Source: Lineus longissimus (lineage: Eukaryota; Nemertea; Pilidiophora; Heteronemertea; Lineidae). From it: 64,000 bases of DNA. Each line of letters begins with the position of its first letter. Position 1 is the stretch's first letter. The translations under genes and the position numbers were made by a program. The notes beneath the pieces are model-generated. The model ran no database searches and had not been told where the DNA came from. It saw nothing but the letters and a program-made list of their open reading frames with translations. The DNA lies in the NCBI RefSeq assembly GCF_910592395.1, contig NC_088308.1:9067001-9131000 (forward strand), in the 5' to 3' direction. Shown here piece by piece: positions 24,998 to 37,459 of this stretch.

Positions 24998-26036
24998 AAA
25001 ATGGCCCAGGGCCATTGTGCTCACCTCATGTGGAGGAAAGATGGATAAAGAGCATGGTCTTGTGTCATGTAGTGTTAGGTTTGATGTAGGTCCAAGCAAT
25101 TACAATTTCCCCAAAATGGCCAATTTACAGTACATTCGACCTCTGTGACCTTGAAAAGTAGGTCAAATCAAAGAAGACCCGGGTGACACATTGAATGGTT
25201 GTTAGAATTAGATGTACCTATGATATAAAATTGGTGCCAATCGGGCAAGTCATTACTAGGAATAATGGCATTTTGAAGAATTTAGGATTTGGCCCCCCTC
25301 CCTGGAGGCCAAACGGCAAATCAGATCGCACCAAACTTCGATACCTGAGATCACCTGACCAAGGGGTACATGTGTACTTAATTTGTGATCAATAGTCATT
25401 GCAGTGAAGAAACGTGCCATAGTTACGGCCTGACGGCGAATTTACGCCATTCGACCTCTGGGACCTTGACAAGAAGGTCAAATTAAAAACCTGTGTGACA
25501 TATACTGTATGGTGGTTAGATGTACCCATGATATCAAATTGGTGGCAATCGGGCAAGAAGTTAAGGAATAATCACATTTTTAAGGCTTTTGGATTTTGCC
25601 CCCTGGTGGTCAAGTGGTGAATCATATTGGACCAAACTTCGGTCCCTGAGATCAGCTGACTAAGGGGTAAATGTGTACCAAATTTGGTATCAATAGTCAT
25701 TGCAGTTTAGAAACGTGCCATCGTCACATCCTAACGGCCAATTTACACCATTTGACCTCTGTGACCTTGAAAAGGAGGTCAAATCAAAAACCCGGAGGAT
25801 ATATGATGCACCTTTGCTAGAAGTACCTACCATATTTTTTTCAAAATTTCCCGACTACTATTAAGGGAGATATTGCATATTTTCACTTTTAACGTTTGGC
25901 CCCCTGGTGGCCAAACCATGAAACAAATCGGACCGAAACTTGGTCTCCCAGGTGTCATTACATAAGGGTACATGTGTACCAAGTTTCAACTCAATAGCTC
26001 TAACAGTTACGAAACGTGCCCTGCTAACGGACGACG

Positions 26037-26134
<98 letters not shown>

Positions 26135-26181
26135 ACGACGGACGCCACGGTATGGGATAAGCTCACCACTGCTAAAAAGTG
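24998..26181 (+). mobile_element. Helitron/pearl-like non-autonomous element with GAC microsatellite, copy 1
   Basis: It opens near AATGGCCCAGGGCCATTGTG and holds about three tandem modules of roughly 300 bp, each with a motif like GACCTCTGTGACCTTGA. A pure GAC/ACG tract of about 110 bp (26,033-26,142) follows, then GGTATGGGATAAGCTCACC. Poly-arginine and poly-threonine frames over the microsatellite are artefacts. The layout (core tandem repeats, microsatellite, 3' hairpin) resembles the pearl/HINE Helitron derivatives described in bivalves; the class is inferred. Confidence 0.6.
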
Positions 26182-26486
26182 CTGGCAGGCAAAGAGTTAA
26201 TGTATTCTACACAGTGTACAAATCCAGACAAGGAGGTGCACTGCCCAAATCTACTTGCAGACTCGTACCCCTCTCTCAGAGAAACAACTCAATTGCCTGA
26301 GGGATAAGGTCAGGTGGCCGAAGACATATGAAAAGACTGATTGCTGCTGCGGGATGTCATTTGACTACCATCATAGCTGCAGCACACAGTTAATCATCAT
26401 CATCATCATGATATTATCATTTCATCTACATGGGCTCTATTGGCCCTGAACAATGAAATATCCGGGTCATTTGTATCTCCTATACA

Positions 26487-26664
26487 CAGTAGAACCTCTC
26501 TATTAAGGACACCCTCAGGACTGAAAAGTACTGTCCTTAATAGAGAGGTGTCCTGATTAGAGAGGTCAAATTGAATGGTAACAACCAATTTGGGACCAAA
26601 ACTAGTGTCCTTAATAGAGAGGGTGTCCTTATTAGAGAGGTGTCTGTTAAGAGAGGTTCTACTG
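26487..26664. mobile_element. CAGTAGAACC-family MITE, full copy
   Basis: It starts CAGTAGAACCTCTCTATTAA and ends AGAGAGGTTCTACTG followed by TA. It is nearly identical in layout to the 7,670 copy. Confidence 0.7.
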
Positions 26665-27029
26665 TACTCCTATATTTGGGATGTTTTTGTCTAAAAGGGT
26701 CATCATTTCGTTTGTGCGGATGTATCAAAATACATGAAGGGTAAATCAATGCAAATTTCCATTCAAGAACCATTAGACAGCAATGCAAATTAAATTTTTT
26801 GGTCTTTTTCTGGTATTCCATATTTTTTATCTTAACACCTTGGGTGCCTGCAGACGTACATCTATGTCTTTAACGCCCAACCGTTCGGTGCCTAATGACA
26901 TAGATCAGAGGAGGGGTGGGGGGGGGGGGGTCCATCGACTGTGGCTATTATCTTTTTGAAACAAAATGGGGATTTTTATGAAAGGTCACACTTAAAACAC
27001 CTGACAAATGTGTCCCGCCAGGTATACGG

Positions 27030-27210
27030 TAAAAAAAGCAACGGAAAAAAAGACAACGGAAAAAAGCCCAGTAAAAAACAGGCAAAAAACAGGCAAAAAA
27101 GGCAACGGAAAAAGACAACAGGTAAAAAAGCAACGGCAAAAAAGACAACGGGTAAAAAAAGCAACGGAAAAAAAGACAACTATCTAGGTAAAAAAGACAA
27201 CGGGTAAAAA
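27030..27210. repeat. Purine-rich imperfect tandem repeat
   Basis: Repeats of about 20 bp such as AAAAAAGCAACGGAAAAAAA and GACAACGGGTAAAAAA. Lysine-rich open frames across it have no splice context and are not taken as genes. Confidence 0.7.
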
Positions 27211-27394
27211 AGATGACTACTATCAAAGAGGACCCAATTAACTTTCACACTACAGCCAAATTAGTTGTACTGATTTACTAGTATTCAGTATTGCCTCATT
27301 TCCAGAGGAAGGGTTCCATCTTATTAGCCAACAAAGTGTCATTAAAGGGAGGAACATCATCGCTCTAGGGCTCTAGGCATGATAGGGCTGTCGG

Positions 27395-27477
27395 AGTGCC
27401 GGCTGTGCAGTGGAAACATCAGCGCCTGTCACCACACCTCCGAGGTCCCGTGTTCAATTCCCGGTCTGTCCGGCACT
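27395..27477 (+). mobile_element. tRNA-like sequence, SINE head or tRNA pseudogene
   Basis: The ends AGTGCCGG and CCGGCACT can pair as an acceptor stem over 83 nt. GTTCAATTCCC is a B box, and the A-box region (GGCTGTGCAGTGG) is degenerate. It shares CAGCGCCTGTCACCAC with 9,100-9,130, which points to a common SINE family. No confident anticodon was found. Confidence 0.45.
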
Positions 27478-28299
27478 TTATGTCATAGAGTGGGTGGTTT
27501 CCTCTGTCGTATCCGGTTTCCTTCTTCATTGTACATGTACAAGTTTGCTTTACAATTGCCCAATATGATTTGAGAGATAATAATGTCCAATTTGACGCTC
27601 AGCTCTCAACTCAATATTTTTGATCATCGCTCTATTTGGCGAGTGTAGGCCCGTCCTTGGTCGAACACCATTTTGGTTGGAGAGATGCACCTGAGTTGGT
27701 CTGTACTCCTCTGACAAAATGAGAAGGGATGGATCAACAAATTGTCAGCAACATGTCTTTGATTGGGGCAGTCTCGCGTCGGAATATGAATTCTGCTTAT
27801 TCCTGACGGTAAAGGCCTGTTTACACTAGCACTTTTTTCGGTGGTTTGCCACTCCAGTTTGCTATTTTTGCATAATTTGAAATTTCGCTTCAGCTGTAGT
27901 GGAAGCAAGCCTTTACAGTTTCACCGTGACAGTAGACTTGACAACAACTCTGACCTACGACGACTATGAAAACAAAGGGCACAATATTCAAATTGAATCA
28001 AAAGAACAAGAATTTGTTCTTTATTGTGGTTCTTTATTGCATATATTTATCAGTATTCTAGAAAATCAATGATACGAGACAAAACAATTTCAAAAGCGTC
28101 TACAGGGCCAGAGCTATCCACTAGTCTAGAGCAAACTGACGAAAAATAACCAAGATGACTCTGCTTGATGCCTTGTTAACCCTGAAACCATACGTTATCT
28201 AAATTTGGTTACGTTATGAGCGAAATATCTGGCCGGAAATATCTATGGTGATACCACTTGAATGATTTAAGCCCCGTGTTTTTTTAGTAAACACTTTTT

Positions 28300-28680
28300 A
28301 AAAGTAAAAACATCCTTCACAAAGAGTGAAGCCATGTTTAAAACAAAAAAACAGATCTTCACAAAACAGAGTGCGAAGACATGCAAGCACATTATGATCA
28401 TAGGGTTTCAAGGTACCCCAAAAGAAAAAGCCCTCGGAACAAATTGTGTGACGAGTCCATTTTAAAGTCTTACTGTTACAGATCATCTGCTGTGATATTG
28501 ATAATTAAAGCACACATGTATGTACATCAGGGTTTCAACGGAAATCCTTCACAATTGAGAGTGAAATATTTTTTAAAACAAAGAAACAAACTCTCACAAA
28601 AATGGTGTGAAGACAAGCACATGGTTACTGGGCTTCAATTTTAAAGTTACTCCAAACATGCCAAAAGGAAAAACCCTCAG
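28300..28680. repeat. Diverged tandem duplication, ~240-bp period
   Basis: The segments starting near 28,312 and 28,545 share TCCTTCACAA, GTTTAAAACAAA, GAAGACA..CAAGCACAT and a closing AAAAGCCCTC / AAAACCCTC block. The function is unknown. Confidence 0.45.
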
Positions 28681-28929
28681 AACAGGCTTGATGTCCATTT
28701 GTAAGTCTTTCGGATACACGGTTCATGATACACACTTATGCAAGACATAATCACATTATCAGTCACTGAGAATTGTCTGTTCTTACTCGTTGACGTATGA
28801 AATACGAATGCAATGTCAAATGCCACGAAAGAATTGAGCCATAGTTTTGATTTCACCAACGTAATCCAAGCAGAGGTTTTGTAGGTGGCGTTGTTGCTCG
28901 ATGACTGCGTTGCGTGCTCTCTTTCTGGG

Positions 28930-29490
28930 TTGATTACCAACTGCATCTTGTGCGATTTGCATTCATTCTGCCAACTGGTACACGTATTACATATAACTGC
29001 AAAAAGTTCTTCGGGGCCATGGCAAAATTGCCATCCATAAACCAAAACTCAGCATTGGCAAGCGTTTGTAACTGTTCATCGGAACAAAAACAAATGATCT
29101 GTTGTTGCCATCGCGGTTGTCGAATAGCAGAAATCGGCGCTGAGCTTCACTATTTTCACATAGAGTTAATGCCCAGTCACCTTGAATAACCAAATCACGT
29201 ATGTCGTTGGGCTCAACAGGGACGTTACGGGTTCGTTCATTGCGAATTGTCCTTGTGCACGTATCAGGTTGTGGCAGAAAAGCTTGAGCTGCATTTCCCA
29301 ATCCTGCAGTGGCTCAGCGAGTATGTTTCCTGGTTTGTTGTCAGTTGTTGCAGCTAAACGTTTATTTGAGCCCTGGCTTTGGCTATCTCGATTAGTGGTC
29401 AGCTTCATGGTTGTGCTCGGAGATCACCAATAGGTCACCCATGGCATTCGACGATTTCAGCCTGCCTTTGCATCCGACGGCATGGCATGG
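28930..29490 (-). pseudogene. FLYWCH/MULE-type transposase remnant
   Basis: The minus strand first encodes a FLYWCH-like end (GCKGRLKSS ... HNHEADH, about 29,408-29,485), then in-frame stops. A linker with LPQPDTCTRTIRNER and DLVIQGDW follows, and after a frameshift near 29,080 comes the MULE transposase block FWFMDGNFAMAPKNFLQLYV (about 28,985-29,050). WFMDGNFAMAP holds the first catalytic Asp of this family. At least two stops and one frameshift make it dead. Lower coordinates decay beyond recognition. It belongs to a Mutator-like DNA transposon and is not a host gene. Confidence 0.7.
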
Positions 29491-29514
29491 CAAAATGAGT
29501 CGCATGTCGCTCCA

Positions 29515-29740
29515 AGCTTGGCAGGTTGAGACGGACTGGTTGTTCATTTCACTCTTGTCTGCCTTTTGTGAAATCTGAGTATATCAATTTCTTCTATTAT
29601 GTCCTGGTGTCATTTTAGGCTGACCTTCTGTGCAACATGCGACTCACATTGCCATGGTGGTTCACAAATAATGATATGGAGTCTTCGTTTCAATTGAAAG
29701 TAAAATTCTTTGGGCATCTAATGCAAGACTCCAGACAATT
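29515..29740. repeat. Dispersed repeat matching 4,805-5,045
   Basis: Shares GGCAGGTTGAGA, TTTGTGAAATCTGAGT and GTGTCATTTTAGGCT with the cadherin-intron copy. It sits directly upstream (minus sense) of the MULE remnant and may be its terminal region. Confidence 0.5.
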
Positions 29741-29860
29741 ATATCTTATCAAATTGTTTTACAAGGGGCAAAAAGTGGTGAAAGTGACTAAAAGAAGGCA
29801 CCTCAAGGGATATATCATAAAACCCATGGGCACCCAAGGTGTTATATTCAACATAGATTT

Positions 29861-31003
29861 GTAAAAATGGCCAGGGCCATTGTGCTCACCTCATGTGGAG
29901 GAAAGATGGATAAAGAGCATGGTATTGTGTCATGTAGTGTTAGGTTTGATGTAGGTCCAAGCAATTACAATTTCCCCAAAATGGCCAATTTACAGTACAT
30001 TCGACCTCTGTGACCTTGAAAAGTAGGTCAAATCAAAGAAGACCCTGGTGACACATTGAATGGTTGTTAGAATTAGATGTACCTATGATATAAAATTGGT
30101 GCCAATCGGGCAAGTCATTACTAGGAATAATGGCATTTTGAAGAATTTAGGATTTGGCCCCCTCCCTGGAGGCCAAACGGCAAATCAGATCGCACCAAAC
30201 TTCGGTACCTGAGATCACCTGACCAAGGGGTACATGTGTACTTAATTTGTGATCAATAGTCATTGCAGTTAAGAAACGTGCCATAGTTACGGCCTGACGG
30301 CGAATTTATGCCATTTGACCTCTGTGACCTTGACAAGAAGGTCAAATTAAAAACCCGTGTGACATATACTGTATGGTGGTTAGATGTACCCATGATATCA
30401 AATTGGTGGCAATCGGGCAAGAAGTTAAGGAATAATCACATTTTTAAGGTTTTTGGATTTTGCCCCCTGGTGGTCAAGTGGTGAATCATATTGGGCCAAA
30501 CTTCGGTTCCTGAGATCACCTGACTAAGGGGCAATTGTGTACCAAATTTGGTGTCAATAGTCATTGCAGTTTAGAAACGTGCCATCGTTACATCCTAACG
30601 GCCAATTTACACCATTTGACCTCTGTGACCTTGAAAAGGAGGTCAAATCAAAAACCCAGAGGATATATGATGCACCTTTGCTAGAAGTACCTACCATATT
30701 TTTTTCAAAATTTCCCGACTACTATTAAGGGAGATATTGCATATTTTTACTTTTAACGTTTGGCCCCCTGGTGGCCAAACCATGAAACGAATCGGACCAA
30801 AACTTGGTCTCCAAGGTGTCATTACATAAGGGTACATGTGTACCAAGTTTCAACTCAATAGCTCTAACAGTTACGAAACGTGCCCTGCTAACGGACGACG
30901 GACGACGACGGACGACGCCGACGACGACGACGACGACGACGACGACGGACGACGGACGCCACGGTATGGGATAAGCTCACCTCTGCTAAGAGGTGAGCTA
31001 AAA
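29861..31003 (+). mobile_element. Helitron/pearl-like element, copy 2, intact 3' hairpin
   Basis: By eye it is nearly identical to 24,998-26,181 through the three ~300-bp modules; the microsatellite (about 30,892-30,958) is shorter and interrupted. It ends in a perfect 10-bp stem, AGCTCACCTC-TGCTAA-GAGGTGAGCT (30,974-30,999), followed by AAAAA. A short hairpin close to the 3' end is a Helitron hallmark. In copy 1 the hairpin is mutated (AGCTCACCAC...AAAAAGTG). Confidence 0.65.
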
Positions 31004-33940
31004 AGGTGACCAGTAAGATATCTGATCATTTTACATATTTAGCCCTCCAGATCCATCGGATTTCTATGAAATTTTGGATGATAAATTTTCTGTGTTAACC
31101 AATCAAAGCTTTAAAAAGATAGGAATGTAGTTTGACGCGTGCCACATCAGTCTGTCCACAACAACCGCCATCATCTGCCATCAAATATCCATCAAATTAG
31201 AATTGAGAGATGAAAACAGCATTCAATGCCTGGCTCCTATTGATAAAAACTCATGAACCATATCTAGCTCAGGATGGAATGAATTGTTGCTATTGTCTGC
31301 CCCTAAAACTTACCTTGGAAAATGGAAAGAATGGACTCTACCACAGGCCACTTGACAGCACCCTTGAGAGTGTCTTCTGCCCTTCTGATATCAGAGGGGC
31401 TACAGGGGAAGAGATTAGGGAGACGTGATTCCATGCTAAGTCAGACGATTCTCTTCAAGAATCAATTCGAAGTGTCTTCTGCTTCATTTCTCACGTCAAC
31501 TTACCGGCAGTGAATGTCAATCCTAAAGTCTCCTCCTTTCACCGCTGACCCAATAGGGCGGGAAATCCGTCAGACGCACACACATAAACGGGTGGCCAAT
31601 GGAATTGCTTGACACAAAGTAATTGAATGACCGCCTGAATTGATATTGCCAACCTCGCTTTAAGATCAGCTTACCCTTTTTCTATACAACACGCACAGTG
31701 CATTTGTGTCAGGTCAGCATCCCTGGAACCGCCTAAGCAATAACCGTTATGACTCATTGAAGACCTGGTCTTCCATCACCTACGATGGCTTTCAGCGCGT
31801 GTCTCGTGCGACACCCACGAGTGTAATGTCAGTGTTGTCGCCATATAGACGCGTGGGAAAGGAAGGGAATGCACGAAGACTACCAATAATGTCGTAACAG
31901 CCGTTCTGACGGCCGACCAGGGGGGAGTTTATGGGCGGTGAAGTATTGATTATACGCACAATGACGGTAGATCGGCATGTCATTTCTGGGTTTATATCCA
32001 CACAATTGGAAACTTAACAAAATCTTTGAGGCTGGAGACTTGATTAGTGTTCCAGCTAGAGAGATTGAGCAGGCGCGGCACCTATTCCCAATTTTCTCTA
32101 AAGGCCCTGCCTCTCTTCATCAGTGGCCGAAGGAGCCCCAAAGAAGGGGCATGCATATCCGTGTCCATGGAGATGTTTTAAAGCCCCTTTATACTGCAGG
32201 TAGGCACTGACAGTTCAAATCACACCTCTTTCAGCTCTATTGTTTCAAAATTGGGGCTTTTAGAAAAGACGCAGCTGTTCCTATTATCCCGGGGTGTAAG
32301 CTCGTAAATCATGCTACGGTGACACGGATATGAGGGGGAAATTGATTCTGCGGGTGTGAAGGCCAAAACTCCCTGCATTGGCGACAACTTGCATAATGTT
32401 GATCCTTGCCTGACTGTAGAGTGTGACCCTGTGATTGGTTTTTATAGCACATCAGACGAAACCGAAAATAAACAACCAACAATTGATGAAAATAGTAATA
32501 AGATTTATACATTAAATATGACGTACATGTACATGTACAATGTACAAACCAGTCAGTGTATCAAACATATACAGCGACTGGTATAACTTATAAATAGATT
32601 TAGATTTAGGACACAACAGACTCTTCCTTACTGATCTGTGTACAATACTTAAATTATAGGCAACAGCTAAGTAGGTCAGATTAAGTTACTCACAACTGCA
32701 GATAGGTGTCTCTGCCATCTCACAGTACATTGGCACTGTTTGTGTAAGATAAGAAGTAGTTTTATTTATTAGGTCAATCCAAGACCCAGTCCCCAAGTGT
32801 GCATATTAGTCACCTAGAGAAAACCAATTTGACCGCCTAGCTCTTGCCTATAGCTTGTCCCCCTTTAAAGACGAAAGGGATGAAATTCTGGACATTTTTG
32901 AAAAGACAATGATGATAAATATGGGTAGGAATCATGGTTGCAGTAAGGAAAATAGTAGATATGAATACATGCAGTTTGACTTCATTTCAGTTACTACATG
33001 TGATTAATGAAAACAATAGAATTTCTCCCAGCAGGGGGACACACCCTGGAGAATGAATCCCCCAGATTGCTGAGAATCTTATTAGGCCTTCCAACCTAAT
33101 ACCGAGCAGACTGACCTCGATAGTGCTTCTTGAGGCATGGGAGAATGGCTACCTCACAAGAAAAACATCCAAAATGTGTGCTGTTGGTAAATTGTCTAAA
33201 ATACACTGTGTTCATCTGATACATGGACAATATGACATTATGCATGCGAGGTAAATTAACCTGTGGGGCATGCACAAATTCAATCCACACATGTTTTCCA
33301 ATTTGTTAGTTTTCTATAGGACAAACCAGCAGTGTGTTTTTCAACCTTGGAAAAACTTTTCAAATGTTGTTGCAATCTTGACATAATCACCTTTAGAAAT
33401 ACATTACACTTGCAAGCACTGGCTTCGCATAACCAGATATTGTAAACTGTAAAATATTCTCAAAGCTTAAAGTTTGGTAAATTGGCTTACTTGGCCGTTG
33501 ACTAAATATCCCATTTGCTACCAAAATTTACTGGCAAATGCATTACAGGTAACATTCTCACACATATTTTTATGTCAGTCGTACAAAATTTGAAATTGAA
33601 TTTGAAATTTTTTCAATAGGTAAATACACAACGAATACAAATCCAAGATTGCTGATGCATACACTATACCGGTACTCAAGAATTAACAAAGAGCAGTCTT
33701 TATCAATTCTCGAAATATGGTATACAGTATTGTAGTAGCTCAATTTTCATCACAAACATGTAGTTATTTCTGGTTTACTGTACAGAAAGCATTGTTTATT
33801 TCTATTTACTTGTGGCACAAGAAAGTACAATTTTAACAAACAACACAGGCCTTTAATAAGAAGTTAGAGACAGGAGCGTAGGGGCGTATGAATGAATCAA
33901 ATAATTTACATAATATTTTATTCAACTGTATGAAAAAAGT
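31004..33940. other. Intergenic, no gene recognised
   Basis: No supported exons. Short GTACAT repeats occur near 32,522. A fragment of the second TTAA MITE family ends near 32,875 (GCCTATAGCTTGTCCCCCTTTAA). 33,255-33,350 shares a stretch with 14,490-14,575 (ATAGGACAAACCAGCAGTG). An untranslated first exon for the cadherin could lie here but cannot be shown. Confidence 0.4.
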
Positions 33941-34081
33941 GGCACCTCCCTTAGCGAACACCTCTCTATTAAGGACACTAGTTCTGGTCCCAAATTGATT
34001 GTTTCCATTCAATTTGACCTCTCTAATCAGGACAGCATTTGTCAGTCCTGAGGGTGTCCTTAATAGAGAGGTTCTACTGTA
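33941..34081. mobile_element. CAGTAGAACC-family MITE, left end truncated
   Basis: Runs from CCTCCCTTAGCGAACACC to GAGAGGTTCTACTGTA, reverse orientation, with the outer left terminus missing. Confidence 0.65.
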
Positions 34082-34603
34082 CATTGAAGGATTCTCTGAG
34101 AAACTACAAACCGGTAATTTGATACACCGGTGTTAATAGCATTCCCAGGGCTCCTTTATTAGAATAGACGCTTAGGCCAGGTATAGATTTTAAATTGTTT
34201 CTTGTCCAACCTATTCTCGAAATCGGGATGAAAGGACATTTTTTTGGAACTGCCGGTAGACAGGATATCCACTAAACAAAACCTACCAGATTGAATGAAA
34301 TCCCCTGAATCGTGATTTAAAATCATCAGGATCGAGGAGAATCATACCCATATAACGGCAGAGCTGTCAGCATGCAGCACATGTGTAATCTGACTCAAAA
34401 AGTAAATATAGTGGTGGAAAAATGTAAAACGAAAATTATTTTCAGACAGTGGCCAAAATCGAGGAGGGCTGGACAAGAAGCATTTTTTTATTTTTACCTG
34501 GCCTAAAGGCATGCAGAAAAGTTAATAAGCATCTCCTGATGAAAGGGTTCAAGGAAGACTTCCTCCATCTTTAATTTTCCAAGTAAAAATCGGAATGAAA
34601 AAT

Positions 34604-34855
34604 GTTCACTGATACAGCAGGACATCAGTGAATATGGCTTCAAGTATGATGCATTTCACTGATACAGCAGAACATCAGTGAATATGGCTTCAAGTATGAT
34701 GCATTTCACTGATACAGCAGGACATCAGTGAATATGGCTTCAAGTATGATGCATTTCACTGATACAGCAGGACATCAGTGAATATGGCTTCAAGTATGAT
34801 GCATTTCACTGATACAGCAGGACATCAGTGAATATGGCTTCAAGTATGACGCAAA
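34604..34855. repeat. 50-bp tandem repeat made from the 3' end of a coding exon
   Basis: Five units of exactly 50 bp, nearly identical, each containing CACTGATACAGCAGGACATC and ATATGGCTTCAAGTATGA. The unit nearest the exon encodes the last 13-15 residues and the stop codon of the minus-strand TMEM243-like gene; the other four lie in its 3' UTR. Confidence 0.9.
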
Positions 34856-37459
34856 GTCCAATAAAATACACAAACCATGTCTTGCTCTTGGGAAGATCTC
34901 CTTTTCGAATGAAAATAACCTGAAAATGAAACGATAAAAATTAACTTTCGTGTTATGAAAATGATGTAACGGTAATACTAATAGGCAACAGAAAAACAAA
35001 GGGTTACACTTTTGATCTTGAATAACCATTAAAGTATAAATATAATTATTACTAAATTACTGCATGTAGCAGGGATCTTCAAAAAAAATTTTGTCAGATC
35101 TTGTCACCAGCAAGTTATTGCACAGAAGCTGTTTACCAGTACATTTTCCTGGCACTTCTGCACCCAAGCAGGTTTTATCAGTGTCTTCGAAGTTCGGTTT
35201 TTCCCTTTTTTCCACACACAACAAGCAGAATTTGTCATGAGCGTGATGCCTCCCTCTATAAAGCAAAGATGACACAATAATAGGTTCTTCCTATACGCCA
35301 TATCGTGAAAAAATACCAAATTAACATTTGACTTCAATTTTCAATTGTTTTCAATAAATTAAGTTGGTAGTTTCCAATGAACTCCAACACCACAATGAAA
35401 CACAGCACTTACCATTAGTACTTCTATCACCACAAAGCCAATCAAGCTTATGCCGAGCATGAAGTACAATCCTCCATTTTGACGAAGCTGGGCACCTCGG
35501 ACTATACTTAGGATGATGCTCAACTGGAAAAGAGAAAGACATCTAAATAAAACAACAAATTCCATTGCATACTTTCACTGCAGCAGGGCTTGAGATGAGT
35601 GTCTTTCAAAGCATGAAACTTGGCCCATGACCCTCAATTTTGTAACCCTTAACTTGAAAAAACTAGTATTCTCCGCTCAAAATTTCATTGGTCAGGGACT
35701 AAACTATATTATATTTGACACAATGTAGACTTCACTTAGTTTTGCCAGATTGGCAAAAAATTCTGCATGGGTGAACTGATTGAGAAAGAAAAATTCCCAA
35801 CTGCATGAATCTGTCTGCTGGGTGCTCACTTTTTTCCCAGGTTGCAGGTGTCAAGATGGAAAAATGAATTCATCTGGATGCAGTGCCCAGGCAAAACGGA
35901 TAGTGGAGAACTTAGCTAATATAGGACTGAGATTTCGTGAAAATTTGGTTGTTTAATTCTCCATCACTGGTCTAGCTCGAGCCGTTTCACAGTACTCAGT
36001 TCATTCAGTCTGTTTCAGTGGGAGACATCTCTCAAGGGTTGGTATTTCATTGACATTGTGAATGGGAAAAACTATCAATCTGACAAGGCAAGCTCTCACA
36101 AATCTTTCAATGCTCCCTCTGCTGTAAAAGGAGTCGTGCGGCATGTAGTCATCAAGGAAAAAGACTCCATTTTGGACTTCAAACTTTAGTGAAAGGCCCA
36201 AGTGGCGACTTTGTTGTCACAACAATGGCATTTTAGAGAGGCAACGTCAACCATGACGGTATCCACAGCTGGCACACTTGGTCAGACATCAATGCATACC
36301 TCTACATCTCTTGTGACATGTGTGACGACACTCAACAAAAGTCCCGGAAATGTCTTAGAAATGCCTAACTTGGATATATCACAACAATGCCAAGATTCAA
36401 GACATTTGACAGTCATTTGGTTACAAACTCTGAGTATGAATCAGTGAAATACTTACACCAACCATAAAACCTGTAAGGACCACAAAACCGATTTGAAGCA
36501 GTTTCTGAAAAATATAGAATGTTGGGAATTTGTTAACAACACATTAGTGTAGGCCAATCTGGTGAATCAGGTATACTGATAATCAATGTTTGGGCAATGA
36601 CCAGTCATCAGACTCAAATGCATTTCACCTGGATCAAAGGGTCACAGTCGATTATGATTACGATGTTGTCCCAAGTATTTTCATCTTACATGTCTTAGCT
36701 TTAGGCTTTCTGATGTGTTCCGAGTCAGTGTGCACATTTGTTTTGTTTGGGATCTGGTTGGTCGTTGAAACTGGCGAAGACAACATTCGAAAGTAAGTCG
36801 GCCGGCAGGTAACAACAATCGTATTTGTATGTCTTGACACAGCATCATGGCGCCTGCATGGACCATGCTATGAGTAGACGACCTACAAAACATCCCTGTA
36901 ACACATTTTTTGCAAGGCCAAATGCATTACACATCATCAGAAGAGACTCTCCCCCGGGTTGCGGACGACCAACAACAATGTCAAATGCATGAATGTGACA
37001 CGCCACCCCCCCCCCCCAACAGGGCTGCTGCACCACACCATTGTCAAAGACCATGTCGTGCACTTAACCCCGCCAACCCCCCCCAGCCCGGGGTGCCGAT
37101 GTAGAAGTTTAAAATGTCCTGGGATAGAATGTCCGGGAAACAATGGATTATATTATGCGCTTTAATCTCTGAGCTATTGGCGGTCATGGCCTCTATAGAA
37201 CCAGATAGCGGAATACAATAGGGCCGGACACTTTTCCAGGGGGACATTTTCTTCTTTTACACCGGTGGCCCTGTGGCTGTGCTGTCCGGGGACAGTACTT
37301 CTCCCACTTGACTTATCTGCTTATCAATGGTCCACTTACAGCTCTTGGAGTCTGACCGCTGTCATGGTACAGAGCATCATCTGAAGGGCCAGCAGAGGGC
37401 GAAGATGGTACAGAACTTTTGTTCCCTCCCGAGAGCAACCCAGTTTTGTCATCTGCCAT
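34806..37459 (-). CDS. TMEM243-like small membrane protein A, 4 exons, complete
   Basis: Exons 37340-37459, 36457-36504, 35413-35523 and 34806-34919 join in phase to 130 codons plus stop, all with GT-AG borders. The N-terminus is a Ser/Pro-rich cytosolic-type stretch (MADDKTGLLSGG...). Three hydrophobic segments follow at about 45-64, 75-97 and 108-129. The loop IRKGDLPKSKTWF between segments 2 and 3 resembles the WYRQGDL region of vertebrate TMEM243, and overall size and layout fit. The molecular function of TMEM243 is poorly known. The start lies in AAGATGGC, and a head-to-head paralogue starts 144 bp away. The final coding stretch is repeated in the 3' UTR. A possible ATTAAA poly(A) signal lies near 34,573. 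Confidence 0.75.

Noticed and set aside
25861-26200. Poly-arginine and poly-threonine proteins
   Set aside because: They translate the GAC/ACG microsatellite of a repeated element.
26831-26910. Possible piggyBac-type end: TTAACACCTTGGGTGCCTGC
   Set aside because: TTAA plus a repeat-like start is suggestive, but no matching opposite terminus was found nearby.
26941-27226. Lysine-rich frame, histone- or ribosomal-protein-like by composition
   Set aside because: Imperfect purine-rich tandem repeat; no conserved domain, and the reverse strand is equally open.
27395-27477. Functional tRNA gene
   Set aside because: Acceptor stem and B box are present, but the A box and anticodon arm are degenerate and the sequence is shared with a SINE fragment at 9.1 kb.
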